A DNA stretch of 64,000 nt from Fallopia convolvulus (Eukaryota > Streptophyta > Magnoliopsida > Caryophyllales > Polygonaceae), in contig OZ024720.1 in the NCBI GenBank assembly GCA_964016875.1, positions 22,633,742 to 22,697,741 on the forward strand. The letters run 5' to 3'. The position numbers and the translations under genes are program-made. The notes beneath the pieces were generated by a model. The model made no database searches and was not told the DNA's origin. It was given only the letters and a program-made list of their open reading frames with translations. Positions 11,221-22,137 of the stretch are shown one piece after another (position 1 is the first letter of the stretch; every line of letters begins with the position of its first letter).

Positions 11221-13180
11221 ATGTCTATGGAACTTTCTTCAGATCTTAGCGCTGTTGGACACGGAAACAACAAACCACCTAGGCTGATTGAAGGCGATTT
11301 GAGCGATGGCAAGGACTGATGAAAGACTGGACGCGAAGTCACGATTACCAAGAATGAGTAGTAATCGAGAGAGGGAACTTCACCACCAACCCAGAAATCG
11401 AGAATGATCTCACAAAATGGGGGCCCAACGAGTGGAAGTGTATGGAGGCCAATTTCAAAGCAAAAATGTACCTCAACAATTCTATGAGTGAAATTGACTC
11501 ATCCAAGGTTGGAAACCTAAAAACAACTAAGGAAATGTGGGCTGCAATCGAGCAGATGCACATGGGAAGCTCAGATCCAAAGGAAGATCACCAAATGGAT
11601 GTTCGTCAGGAGTTCTATAACTTCAGGATGGAACCTGGACATAACGTATCATCGTATCAGTTCCGTTTCGAGGGACTACTGACTAAACTTGAGAATTTGA
11701 GAATCTTAGAGAGTGAATTCACAGAACGGATGAAGGTGAAGAAGTTGATAGATGGTCTTTCCGGAGAATGGACTCATGATCGAACAACGTTTAGAGAAAA
11801 TCCATCCAACAGGAACCTCATGCTTCATGAGATCTTTGGGAAACTAAAGACTTATGAGAGAAGGAGGAACTATGACAAAGCTCAAGACAAACCTGGCAAA
11901 GGAATTGCACTTAAGCTTGAGAAAGTGCTTAAGTTTGTCCAGGAAAAGTGTGAAGAATCAGATGATGAGGAAGAGGATGACATAGTGCTCATCACAAAGG
12001 CATTACGAAATCTCTACAAAAAGAAAAAGTTCCAGAAGAACTATGGTGGGAACAGTCACTCAAGAGATTACAACAAGTCCGGGGAAAAGTATTCCAAGGA
12101 TATTACCTGTTTCAAATGCTTCAAGAAGGGTCACTATGCTAAAGCATGTCCTCTAGGAAATGACGAGAACAAGTCTGGGAACAAAGCCTACATAGCAACA
12201 TGGGACGATTCAGATGATGAAGATCCTGAGGCTTGGGCTACACCGAATATGTGCGCTATGGCTATCAAAGGAGATCCGAAGGAACTACAAGAGGATGTGA
12301 GTATTCTAAACTCTAAATAGTTGCTTTGATAAATACTCTAAATCTGATCTTATTCGCATACTTTCTAAACTTGTTAAAGACAATAATACTTCAAAAGAAA
12401 ATGAGTGAAATTGAAGAGCATTGTCTGAAACTAGAAAGTGATGTTGCTGAAAAGGAACTTGAATTGAAAAACACTGAATCTGTTGAATGCTCTGTGTGTG
12501 ATAAACTGAGAAAGGAATTTGACTCTGTCGTGACTGCTAAAAATGAGCTTATCTCTGTGCTTGCCACTGTTACCTCAGAGAAGGAAATTCTTACTAAGAA
12601 GCTAGAGATAAATGAGGGAAAGAAAGTTGTCGAGATTCCTAAAGTCATGTCTGTTCCCTCTAGATATGGTATAGGATATTCTGAAATAGACTTTGGAAAT
12701 GATCACAAGACCCTTACTCTGAGAGAGCTAAGTGAAAGTAGAGCCCTAGAATTACAAACTGAGAAAATAAAAAATTCCATCTAGAAGAAAAAATTAGAGT
12801 TCTAGAGATTGGAACCCAAGGGGAAAGGGACTAATACACCGGGAATAACTCTCATAAGATATATGTCAAGATAGCTAGGGGAAACGGTTCCAGAGGACCA
12901 AACAAGGAAACTGTTGAGAAAATAAGAATTCAGAGACCTCATCCTAAGTTTTATCTAGGTGAATACTACAAAACTTGTTGGACATGTGGAGGTCACGGTC
13001 ATTATAAGGAACAACGTCCAAAAGTTAGTTTCTCAGGAGGTCACACAAACAGGAACAACAACAGAACTTCACGTTCAAGATTCTACAGAAACTCTGTTGA
13101 TGTTAATATTGCAGATTATGTTGACTGTTATCCCTGTAAGGAACCAAGCAAGGAACACCTTTCCTGGGTAACCAAACATT
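11221..13180 (+). pseudogene. Sire-1 gag, broken
   Basis: The ATG at 11221 lies 47 bp past the LTR. An early frameshift and stops break the first 220 bp. The longest surviving frame, 11442-12320, carries the UBN2-type gag domain (EMWAAIEQMHMGS, SSYQFRFEGLLTKLE) and a complete CCHC knuckle at 12108-12149 (CFKCFKKGHYAKAC). After a TAG, 12326-12784 encodes a coiled-coil-like stretch, then a second knuckle near 12980 in which the last cysteine is replaced by arginine (KEQRP). Long gags with two knuckles and a coiled coil fit Sireviruses. It is the best guide to what Sire-2 has lost. Confidence 0.9.
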
Positions 13181-13184
13181 GACT

Positions 13185-16100
13185 CTTTTGCAGGTGAAAG
13201 CGAGGGGGAACTGTATGTGGTTCATAGAGAGTGCATGCTCCAACCACATGAAAAGAAACAGAAACAATCTAACCTCGCTTAACACCCAGGTCAAAGGAGG
13301 AAATGTTTCCTTCGACAACAGGAACAAAGGAGCAATTCAAGGATCAGGAGAAGTCAAGCTTAAAAAATCGATCAAAGTCAATAATGTCAACCTTGTGACA
13401 GATCTTGGGTATAACCTACTATGTGTGGCACAACTCTGTGATCAAGGAAAAAACATTGTTACCTTTGATTCAAATGAATGTCTGGTTGTATAGAAAGAGA
13501 CTAACAAAGTTATTCTTAGAGGAAAACGATCCAAAAATGTTTACATTGTTGATCAAGATTTTCAACCTCCAAGAAAGCTATGTCTCACAATTCCCACAAG
13601 TGATATTGATCTTTGGCATAGATGTCTTGGTCATGCGGGTTTTAAATCTCATTCAAAAGTTGTTCTTGCAAGATCTTGTGGTTGGTTTACCAAGGATAAA
13701 CCCAGACACAACAAAACTGTGTGATGCTTGTGCCAGGGGTAAACGAACTTGAAGTTTCTTCAAACCAAAGAAGGTTGTTAGCACTTCCAAACCTTTTGGA
13801 AATGCTACACATGGATCTATGTGGTCCAATGGACATATGTAGCTATGGTGGAAGCAGGTAAATGTTTGTTATAATTGATGATTATTCTCGTTTCACTTGG
13901 GTTATTTTCTTGTCTTCCAAAGGAACAGTGTTCAAGGAATTTGAAGTCTTCATAAAAAGAACTGAAGTCAGTCTAGGAACTAGGCTGAAATCCATACGCT
14001 CAGACCATGGAACAGAGTTTGATAACTCAGCTTTCCTCAACTTTTGCAATGAAAATGGAGTTTCTCATAACTTCTCTGCACCAAGAACTCCACAACAAAA
14101 TGGAGTAGTAGAAAGGAAGAATCGCACCTTGGAGAATATGGCTCGAGCAATGATGCTTGAAAGTGGAGTTCCATCAAACTTTTGGGATGAAGCAATTGCA
14201 ACTTCGGTTTATATCCTTAACAGGGCTATGATTAGACCTATTTTATTAAAGACATCCTATGAGCTAATCAAAGGTAGAAAGCCAAATATTTCCCATCTTA
14301 AGGTTTTTGGTTGCAGGTGTTATATCAATAACAATGGGAAAGATGCTCTCGGAAAATTTGATCCAAGGAGTGATGAAGGGATCTTCACTGGCTACTCACT
14401 TCAGAGCAAAGCATACCGAGTCTACAACAAAAGGACCAAAAAGTTTGAAGAAAGTGTCCACGTTATCTTTGATGAGGAACCCATTCATCATGGAACTACC
14501 TCCATCAATCCATTCTCAAAGACAGCAGTGAAACCCTTCACTATACCAAGGGAAACAACAAGGGAACCAACAAAAGAGGATGATGATTTGGATCCTCGAA
14601 AGGATGACACTGAATTTCTCAATGGGAATGAGTCTCAACCACAGGAACTAACCAACGAAGATGATCATGGAGATGATGATACCACGGAGCATTTCGATGA
14701 TCCCTCTACCAACTTCCCTGAAGAAGAAGACAATACATCCGAACCATTAGAAGTTTCAAACTCAAGGAACAATCCTGCTATTGAGATTCAACAGACTTTA
14801 CCTGAAGCTAGTTCCAGTGCTCAGGGGGAACTTCAAGAAGAACATCAACCTCAACCTAGGAACTATCATCCGAGAAGAGATCACCCTCTTGAGAACATTC
14901 TTACACCTCTAGAACAGGGAGTACAAACTCGTTCCTCTCTCCATAACTTTTGTACCTTTAACGCATTTGTTTCTCTTGTTGAACCCAAAAATATACAGCA
15001 AGCACTCAAAGATCCTGATTGGATTCAAGCAATGCAGGAAGAGCTCCATCAATTTGAAAGACACCAGGTGTGGAAACTAGTTCCACGGCCATCAGACAAG
15101 AATGTTATTGGAACTAGATGGGTCTTTCACAATAAACTCGATGAATCAGGAAATGTGTCCCGAAACAAAGCTAGACTTGTGGCTCAAGGCTACAACCAAG
15201 AGGAAGGGATAGACTATGAGGAAACTTTTGCACCAGTTGCCCGAATTGAAGCAATACGCTTGCTCATAGCCTTTGCTACATACAAAGGGTTCAAGCTGTT
15301 CCAGATGGATGTCAAGACAACCTTCCTTAATGGCTATCTTGAAGAAGAAGTCTATGTCAAGCAACCACCAGGTTTTGAAGACGAAAGCAAGCCAGATCAT
15401 GTATACTTTCATGAAAGAGCCTTGTACGGCCTCAAACAAGCGCCTCAAGCATGGTATGACAGATTTGCTTCATTTCTACTATCCAAAGGCTATCAAAGAG
15501 GGTCCATCGACAAAAATCTTTTCCTGAAGAAAGAATCAGGTGATATTTTAATTGTACAAGTCTATGTTGATGATATTGTTTTTGATTCCACTAACCCCTT
15601 ACTCACAGAAAAATTTGAGAAACAAATGAGTAGTGAGTTCGATATGAGTATGGTAGGGGAACTCAATTTCTTTCTAGGTCTTCAAATTTCTCAAACAAAG
15701 GATGGCACCAAGATTCATCAACAAAAATATATCAAGTAAATGTTATCAAAGTATGGAATGGACACTGCAAGGCCCATCAAAACTCCGATCTCTTCTAGCA
15801 CACGCCTTGATGCGGATGAGAATGGAACTAATGTCAATCAAAAGCTCTTCCGAGGAATGATTGGTTCCCTTCTCTATCTCACTGCTAGCAAACCGGACAT
15901 CATGTTTGCAGTTTGTCTTTGTGCACGGTTTCAAGCAAATCCTAAGGAGTCTCATTTGAAGGAAGTCAAACGGATCTTTCGCTACCTCTAAGGAAGAGAC
16001 AATTTGTGCGTATGGTAAACAAGGAACAATTCCTTTGAACTAGTTTCTGTCACCGATGCTGACTTTGCAGGGCATCTAGTAGATCGAAAAAGTATTTCAG

Positions 16101-16508
16101 GCATGACACAGTTCCTAGGTGATTGCCTTGTATCTTGGGGATCTAAGAAACAATCCTCAGTGACACTTTCTACTGCTGAAGCTGAATACATACCCGTTGC
16201 TGCATGTTGTTCCCAAGTTCTATGGCTCAAATATCAACTTCAAGATTATGGTATGTCTCTCAGAATTGTTTCTATTAAATGTGATAGTAGTAGTGCAATA
16301 AATATCTCAAAAAAACCATGTGCATCATTCTAGAACAAACCACATTGAGGTTAGGCACCATTTCCTACGTGATCACGTAGAGAAAGGTTCCATTGAGATG
16401 GTACATTGCAGGACAGATGAACAAGTTGCTGATATTTTCACCAAAGCTTTGGATAGACAACCCTTCGAGCATCTTCGAATGCTCTTAGGGATGATTCTAT
16501 TACATTAA
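13185..16508 (+). pseudogene. Sire-1 pol, broken (protease, integrase, RT, RNase H)
   Basis: Protease around 13200-13260 has FIESACSNHM, glutamate replacing the catalytic aspartate. GAG-pre-integrase is shifted near 13500-13760. The long frame 13862-15739 holds the integrase core (second Asp at 14003-14005, Glu at 14111-14113, a normal D-x35-E spacing) and reverse transcriptase with YVDD near 15565. A TAA at 15737 separates the RT tail and RNase H (15740-16508), which contain further stops; the RNase H ends in the copia motif DIFTKALDRQPFEHLR. These are nonsense and frameshift mutations, so no intact polyprotein can be made. Confidence 0.93.
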
Positions 16509-18436
16509 ACAAGTCCCGATCCATCTTTTTCCTCAATGATTGACTAGTTAAGCATTGGTATGACTAGGGAACAGCATGGTTTAGCAACTTTCATTTTAAT
16601 AATTGCTCTTTGCATGAAACATGTTTATTACTATGCATGGGAACTACTTCTTAAAAGCACTTCATTTATTTTGGCCCAAAATGATCAACCTGATCTTATC
16701 TATCCCTCATTACAAGCTGAAAGGATGGTTGATCATAAGACTTGTCCCCCCAAAGCCGATCCAGGTAAACGCTTCCTATGAGCCTAAATGATTAATAACC
16801 TTTGATACAGGATTCAATTACCTGGATGACAAAAATAATTCATTACCCTTATGTTATTTGGATACTTCTCTTTGCCTTTTCACAAAAAACCCTTATGTAT
16901 CCAAATATGGCCTTCCGTTACTTGTTCATGGAAATGAGGTTGGAAAGGAAAGGAACTACTTCAAGTCATTAGGGAACTACAAGGATCATTGCACCCAAGC
17001 GTCTCATAGTTGTATTATTGGAAAGAGAAGATGCGTTGGAAACTGGGTATTTGAAGCGACATGCTGAGAAAAGGGAAATTTGAATCCACACTGTTCGCTT
17101 CACAACTTTGGCTCTCTATCCGCCACGTAGAGACTGTTGATTTGGAAAGAATCTCTTAATGCAAGAAAGCAAATCTTTCTAGTTACCCTTGAAGTAACTA
17201 GATGCGACTTTCAAGGAAACCCTGGTAAGCTTTCTCTCTCACCTCTTCAAATTCCTTCCCTTTCCTTACTTAACCCGTCTCCATCATTCACTTCCATCAT
17301 CTTCGTCTCTTCTCTTCTGCAAACCCTAAAATCCCAAACTCGAATTCCTCAATTTCTACCCTGCTCACAAATGGCCAACCAGAACCAACCCAAATACTAT
17401 GTTCTTCACAAAAACCCCATCATCGAGCATCTCCTTCAAAATGACCATGTCTATCTCCAAAAGATGCTCCTCAAAGATCTCGATGTTGAGCATCATGAAC
17501 CTGCATACATCTTTTATATCAAGGAGCGTCTTTACTCCATTCTTCGAAAGAAAGATGATCAACCACCTCTCACTCCTCAAAACTCACCACCCACAAATTC
17601 CGGTACTTACAACAAGACCGGATGGTTCATCAACTCTCACCATCAATATCGAGGGTGTTCCACACACGATCAATGAGTCTAGTTCTCTCCTTCTCAAAGA
17701 TTTAAGCCATTCCTCTCCCAAATCTCATACTCAAATTTATGACAGTCTAAGTCCCAAACGGACTGATCCACTTGCCTTGACCTCTCAAGTTCAAAACCCT
17801 AACTCTCAAAACCAAACTTACAAAGAACCCTCTTCTACCAAAACTCCTACCATTCCAGTTCCACCCCACAAAGAGCTCACAATCTCGAATCTTGACCAAG
17901 CTCTCTCCCAGTTCGAGAGAGAACAGTTCCCCTCTACACAGGGAACTACACCTGTCCCACCTTCTTCTTCCTCCACTCCATCAAAACAATTGGTATCATA
18001 GCTAAGAAAGCTCTCCCTAAGCTTCTCTACCAAAGGTTCCTACTGATCAAAGAACAAAAAAGAGGAAGCTAAGAAAGTTGAGTAAAGAAGAAGAAGATGA
18101 AGAGGAACTAGAGCCTCTTCTCTCTGAGCAACTCCGAGCCCTCAACCAAACCAAGGAAATAATAAGTGTTGAGGGAGACGATGATGAGATAGAAGAGTAC
18201 ACATAACCTGCTCTTCAAATAGGCTACAAGGAACCAACAACTAGGCGTCCTTCAACCAGAGGTTCCAAGAAACAAAGGGTAGAGGAGAAAAAGGAAAAGA
18301 AGAAGAAGGGAACAACTACATCTGGGGAAAGGAAGTTGGTCATTCCCTTGATAGTTACAGCTGAGTTTCTACAAAAGCACGACTTCAAAGAGCTTTAAGA
18401 ACTCATCCAGTTCCAAGGATGGGATAAGCTTTGCTC

Positions 18437-18631
18437 TGTAAGGCCCAAGCCTTTAGAAGAGCTATCCCATGCCAACCCGAGGACTTCCCAGGAGGTCACC
18501 CATCCCGGTACTACTCTCGCCCTTGCACGCTTAACTTCTGAGTTCTTTGTCCTCACTCAAACTCAGAAAAGGAAGAGCTCTTGTTGACATGGGTAGCACC
18601 TCAATCTCTTATAAATCTTCGGGGTGTTACA
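18437..18631 (-). repeat. Cassandra 3' LTR
   Basis: 195 bp. It has one extra C (GGCCCAAG) relative to the other LTR. Confidence 0.95.
18478..18546 (-). pseudogene. 5S rRNA-derived segment in Cassandra 3' LTR
   Basis: The minus-strand reading matches plant 5S rRNA from AGAACTC-GAAGTTAAGCGTGC through GGGCGAGAGTAGTACC to GGGATGGGTGACCTCCTGGG and AAGTCCTCG. This covers the internal RNA polymerase III control region (A box AGTTAAGCGTGC, intermediate element, C box GGATGGGTGACCTCCTGGGA). It is not a functional rRNA gene. Confidence 0.95.
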
Positions 18632-18748
18632 ATCTCCCCCAATTAAGCACTTGACGACCTCGTCAAGGCCCAAGGACCGCCCTCCGGGTCGAGTTACCGC
18701 CCACCGGGCCAAGCCAACTCGTCACCCAGAGTCGGCTCTGATACCATT

Positions 18749-18942
18749 TGTAAGGCCAAGCCTTTAGAAGAGCTATCCCATGCCAACCCGAGGACTTCCC
18801 AAGAGGTCACCCATCCTGGTACTACTCTCGCCCTTGCACGCTTAACTTCTGAGTTCTTTGTCCTCACTCAAACTCAGAAAAGGAAGAGCTCTTGTTGACA
18901 TGGGTAGCACCTCAATCTCTTATAAATCTTCGGGGTGTTACA
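18749..18942 (-). repeat. Cassandra 5' LTR
   Basis: 194 bp. The tRNA-Met primer site lies immediately inside it at 18733-18748 on the minus strand. Confidence 0.95.
18789..18857 (-). pseudogene. 5S rRNA-derived segment in Cassandra 5' LTR
   Basis: Same segment as in the other LTR with two changes, one in the C box (CCTCTTGGGA instead of CCTCCTGGGA). Known Cassandra elements keep this block under constraint. Confidence 0.95.
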
Positions 18943-19947
18943 TGCTCGGAGTCAACCAAGGTAGATCCTGCTCAGATCAAATTCTTCTACTCCAAATTCA
19001 CCCTAACAAAGGGAACTGAGCCTGATCCAGTTGTGAGATGGAAATCTGGAGATGATGATTTCACCTTGACCTCTGCAGTAATCAAGAAGATACTTCTAGT
19101 CCCCGGAGAAGGCTACAACACTCTTCCTCAAAGACCATGGCAAGACACAGATGGAAGGGAAGAAATATACAAAAGACTCCTAGGCCACGTGCCTGCCTGA
19201 GGAAAGGAAGCCTTGACTCATGGATTGAGTCAGTTGGGAAAAATGGTGCACCAATACATCACTAGGGTAGTGATTCCAAGGCAGGAGAAGCGAACAATGC
19301 TTAACTCGAATGATGCCATTCTCTTGGATCTGTTTCTTCGAAAGGAAAAGATCAACTTGCCTCGGCTCATGATTATGCACTGTGTCGCCAAGGAGTCTCA
19401 TGCCCTTCCTTATGCTGCTATGGTGAAGGAGATAATTCTAAGGAACGATGTCTATCATCCTCATGAGGAAGAGGAACTTGGACAAGAGATGGAGATGTCC
19501 AACATTCAAAGGATGAAGCACTCCTGGAACTAGTTGATGAAGTTCCTCACCCAGTGTTCATTGAACAGGGAGATTCCAAGACAGTTCTCCAAGCTCTCAA
19601 TCGTCTGTGTGGGGTCAATGAGCGAATCCTCGATGTTCTTCTAGACATCCAACAGAGGTTTCCATCCTCCTCCTCCTCCTCTGATCCATGAACAAGCTCT
19701 TTACAAAACAATTCCCTAGCTGTTTCACACCCTCCTTTAATGCTTATAAAATTGTCTGTTCCTGTATTGTGTTAACATTGTTTCAATGAAAGCATTTTGC
19801 TATTATTCTCTAGTTATGATTGTGCTTTGCTTGCTTTTCCTTGCTTGTTTATACTTGATTCTTTTCGATGATGTCAAAAGGGGAAAAAGTGGAAAAATGC
19901 AAAGATGCGTTGTGCCTAAGAGAATATATAATAATTAGCCATAAGTT

Positions 19948-20122
19948 GAGGGGGAACTATATGCTTGAAAATCTTGGAAAATTGAATTGCTTGTCCATTT
20001 TAGGGGGAACTAAGTATCTACTAAGTATCGACTGTATTACGTTGGTGTTTAACCTCTCTTAATTTTCTTGTCTCCCTGACTTGCATTTTATAAAGGTTTG
20101 TCATCATCAAAAAGGGCGAAAT
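19948..20122 (+). other. Sire-1 multiple polypurine tracts
   Basis: GAGGGGGAACT (19949-19957 region), TAGGGGGAACTAAG (20001-20014) and the terminal CATCATCAAAAAGGGCGAAATT abutting the 3' LTR; a further CAAAAGGGGAAAAAGTGG lies just upstream near 19874. Repeated G-rich tracts before the 3' LTR are a Sirevirus feature thought to prime plus-strand synthesis. Confidence 0.7.
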
Positions 20123-21015
20123 TGTTGGATCAGTGTTAAGGAAATAACATTGGAACAATGGTTTCTCTATTCGAGAAATCGAAGTTTTGATAATGACAAA
20201 CAAATGGAACTAATTTCCTAAACAAGTGATCTTAGAAAAGATACAGGTTTCAGAAAAAGCAAGGGAAACATTCCCCATGAAGCCATCTGAGTACGTGGCA
20301 AAATGAATTAAAGGATAATAAAGACTTTCTACCAAAAAAAGGATAATAAAGACTTTTCACTATTGTCTTGGGCGGCAAGCCAAGTTCCGAATAGAAAGAG
20401 ATGTAAAAGGGTACGCTAGTCTTTTTGAATAGTGTCGTACTCCCCAAGACAAAAAGGGTAAATGCATCAAGTTAAAAGTGAAAACCCCTATAAATAGAAT
20501 GCGACGAAGCTAGGTCATTTAAGCTCTCGAATGCAAAAGCACAAGATCTAAAAGGAAAAGTGAGAAAGAGAGAGCTCGAGCTAATCTAGTGAAGACGACG
20601 AACCAGAATCAAAGAAGAGAGTTCCAGATCCAAGTGATGGAGAGTTGGTTCCTGTGCTAAAGGGAACTGCACAAGGAACGAGTCAGGTTCACTCTCTATA
20701 TTTGATTGTTTTTAGATCTAGGAACCACAATGACTTGGTCGTTATTATTGTTTGTAAGTGGGATTACGAACAATAGAGAAGTTCGTCTTTGTATTGTGTA
20801 TCTTGAGATCTATCAATCGAAATATAGTGTGTGTTCAAAATTATCCAAGGGTGGTAGAGGTTTACTCTCCAGCTAGTTGGCTGTAGAGGTTCCTCTATAA
20901 GGAAACGTGTCCTTGTCTCTGTCTTATAGTTTAAATTATGTGTTGCTTTGCGTAAGAGAACTGTCACTGAAAGAGTTTCCAACTTGTCTTACTAACACAG
21001 ATCTACGATCCTACA
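20123..21015 (+). repeat. Sire-1 3' LTR
   Basis: 893 bp. It contains a short internal duplication at about 20308-20350 (GGATAATAAAGACTTT twice around CTACCAAAAAA) and lacks about 20 bp present in the 5' LTR. It ends only about 570 bp upstream of the ATL gene start. Confidence 0.93.
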
Positions 21016-21477
21016 CCAACCTTACATATTAATTATGTTCAATCCTAAATTTCATATATGGGAATCTATATTTTCAACACAAACTTTATGCTATAATCAA
21101 TAATAATCCCAGCCTCTCCACAAATAGGAAAATGCAGAATTAATAATCAAAACAACACAACCTCACGCAATCCTCTTTTTAACCATGCAAAATTGTTTTG
21201 ATTGTACGTACATATGTTCTCCTATGTTTGTTCCAAATTGAAATTGCACGCTATAGGCTAGAGTAGTAGAGGTAGTCTAACGCACTACCACAACATCATT
21301 GATAACACCTTGATTAGAAACACTACAAATCAAAAACCAAGAAAATAACATAACATTTTGTAATTAACTTTAGAAAAAACATGAACTTTAACAAAAGAAA
21401 AAAGAAAAAAGAAAAGTGAATAGTTACCCAGGTCACTTTCAAGAACCAATTAAACCATTTTCCATTGTTGAAATCCT

Positions 21478-21497
21478 ACGTGGCAACTATTATAAAT
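21478..21497 (+). promoter_or_regulatory. ATL promoter: ABRE-like ACGTGGC and TATA box
   Basis: TATAAAT at 21491-21497 stands 89 bp before the ATG, which gives a short CA-rich leader. ACGTGGC at 21478-21484, directly upstream, is the core of abscisic-acid-responsive and G-box elements. The whole promoter must fit within the roughly 560 bp between the Sire-1 LTR and the gene unless it uses LTR sequence. Confidence 0.5.
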
Positions 21498-21585
21498 CAC
21501 ACACACCCTCCACCATTTCAAACTCCCCTCCTACTTCTCTTCATTCTCTCCTTACAATCTCCACAACCAACAAGCAACCACCACC

Positions 21586-22137
21586 ATGACAACAACCACC
21601 TCCCGCCGCCTCCTCAGCCACCTCCACGAGCCACCATCCCCGCTGGAGAACGGCGGCGGCCTCCTCCTCCACTGGCACTACAACGAGTTCGATGACCACA
21701 ACTTCCAAATCCACGGCCAAACCCTCCTCTACCTCTTCATCCTCTTCGCCGTCGTCCTCCTCGCCACCCTCCTCCTCCTCTACGCACGGTGGTACCTCCG
21801 CCTCCGCCGCCCCTCCTCCGCCGCCGCCCCAATCCCGATCTCACTCCCCATTTCCGGGCCTCACCACCCTTGCTCCAACGCCCCCAAGGGCCTCGATTTC
21901 GCCACCATCAACGGCCTCCCCATCACGCTCCACGTGGCGTCCGACGTCGTGGACGGCAAGATCCACGACATCGAGTGTTGCATATGCCTCGGGGCCTTCG
22001 ACGACGGCGACAAGGTGAAGGTGTTGCCCGGCTGCTCTCATCGCTACCACTCGAATTGCGTCGACACGTGGCTCTCCGGCCACTCCAACTGCCCTCTCTG
22101 CCGCCTCCCCGTCCGGGTCGACCCGAACCCGGTTTGA
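21586..22137 (+). CDS. RING-H2 finger E3 ubiquitin ligase, ATL family (ATL66-like)
   Basis: A 183-residue, intronless protein. ATL proteins are membrane-anchored E3 ligases that pass ubiquitin from an E2 to their substrates. Visible parts in order: an N-terminal stretch with HWHYNEFDDHNFQIHG, the part that recalls ATL66; one transmembrane helix (about 46-66); an Arg-rich stop-transfer segment; the family's GLD motif (K101-G102-L103-D104); and a RING-H2 with ligands C131, C134, C150, H152, H155, C158, C169, C172. Proline 148 before C150 and W162 (DTW) fit E2-binding ATL RINGs. All ligands and spacings are intact. The start is chosen as the first ATG after the TATA box, in an ACCACC-ATG context. 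GC content is far above the surroundings, as expected for a host gene between transposons. Family assignment is firm; the ATL66 subgroup is from memory of the N-terminal motif. Substrate unknown. Confidence 0.93.
   Translation: MTTTTSRRLLSHLHEPPSPLENGGGLLLHWHYNEFDDHNFQIHGQTLLYLFILFAVVLLATLLLLYARWYLRLRRPSSAAAPIPISLPISGPHHPCSNAPKGLDFATINGLPITLHVASDVVDGKIHDIECCICLGAFDDGDKVKVLPGCSHRYHSNCVDTWLSGHSNCPLCRLPVRVDPNPV

Larger units (their letters stand above)
18437..18942 (-). mobile_element. Cassandra TRIM retrotransposon carrying 5S rRNA sequence
   Basis: Two near-identical LTRs (195 and 194 bp) flank a 117-bp interior, with a perfect TGCTC target duplication at 18432-18436 and 18943-18947. On the minus strand the 5' LTR (18942-18749) starts TGTAACACCCC and is followed by AATGGTATCAGAGCC (primer site for initiator tRNA-Met). 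The interior ends in TTGGGGGAGAT, a polypurine tract, before the 3' LTR. Both LTRs contain the 3' two thirds of plant 5S rRNA. This architecture is diagnostic of Cassandra. The LTRs differ by two substitutions and one indel, so this insertion is younger than Sire-1. Confidence 0.96.
17371..19691 (+). pseudogene. Sire-1 env-like gene, broken and split by Cassandra
   Basis: It begins at the ATG in CACAAATGGCCAACC, matching the start of the better preserved Sire-2 copy, and ends with a serine-rich tail and TGA at 19689-19691. Frameshifts occur near 17600 and 18000, and a TAG or TAA appears in several places. The Cassandra TRIM interrupts it at 18436, after the WDKLCS region, and the reading resumes at 18943 with the conserved C-terminal domain (FFYSKFTL, PGEGYNTLPQRPWQD, LNSNDAILLDLFLRK). 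Sireviruses are known for such third genes of unproven function. Confidence 0.85.
10292..21015 (+). mobile_element. Sire-1: degenerate Sirevirus (Ty1/copia) with env-like gene and nested Cassandra
   Basis: LTRs at 10292-11174 and 20123-21015 start TGTTGGATC and end CCTACA. The flanks are CCAAT and CCAAC, a 4-of-5 target duplication. Order: 5' LTR, primer site ATTAGTATCAAAGC (11175-11188, two changes from tRNA-Met), gag, pol, a noncoding spacer (16509-17370), env-like gene, multiple polypurine tracts, 3' LTR. The 3' signature CATCATCAAAAAGGG-GAAATTG is the Sirevirus hallmark. LTR divergence and indels, together with many stops in every gene, show an old insertion. The element landed in the right target duplication of the hAT MITE. 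Confidence 0.93.

Noticed and set aside
18478..18857. 5S rRNA genes
   Set aside because: Only the 3' two thirds of 5S is present, inside Cassandra LTRs with target duplication, so it is transposon sequence.
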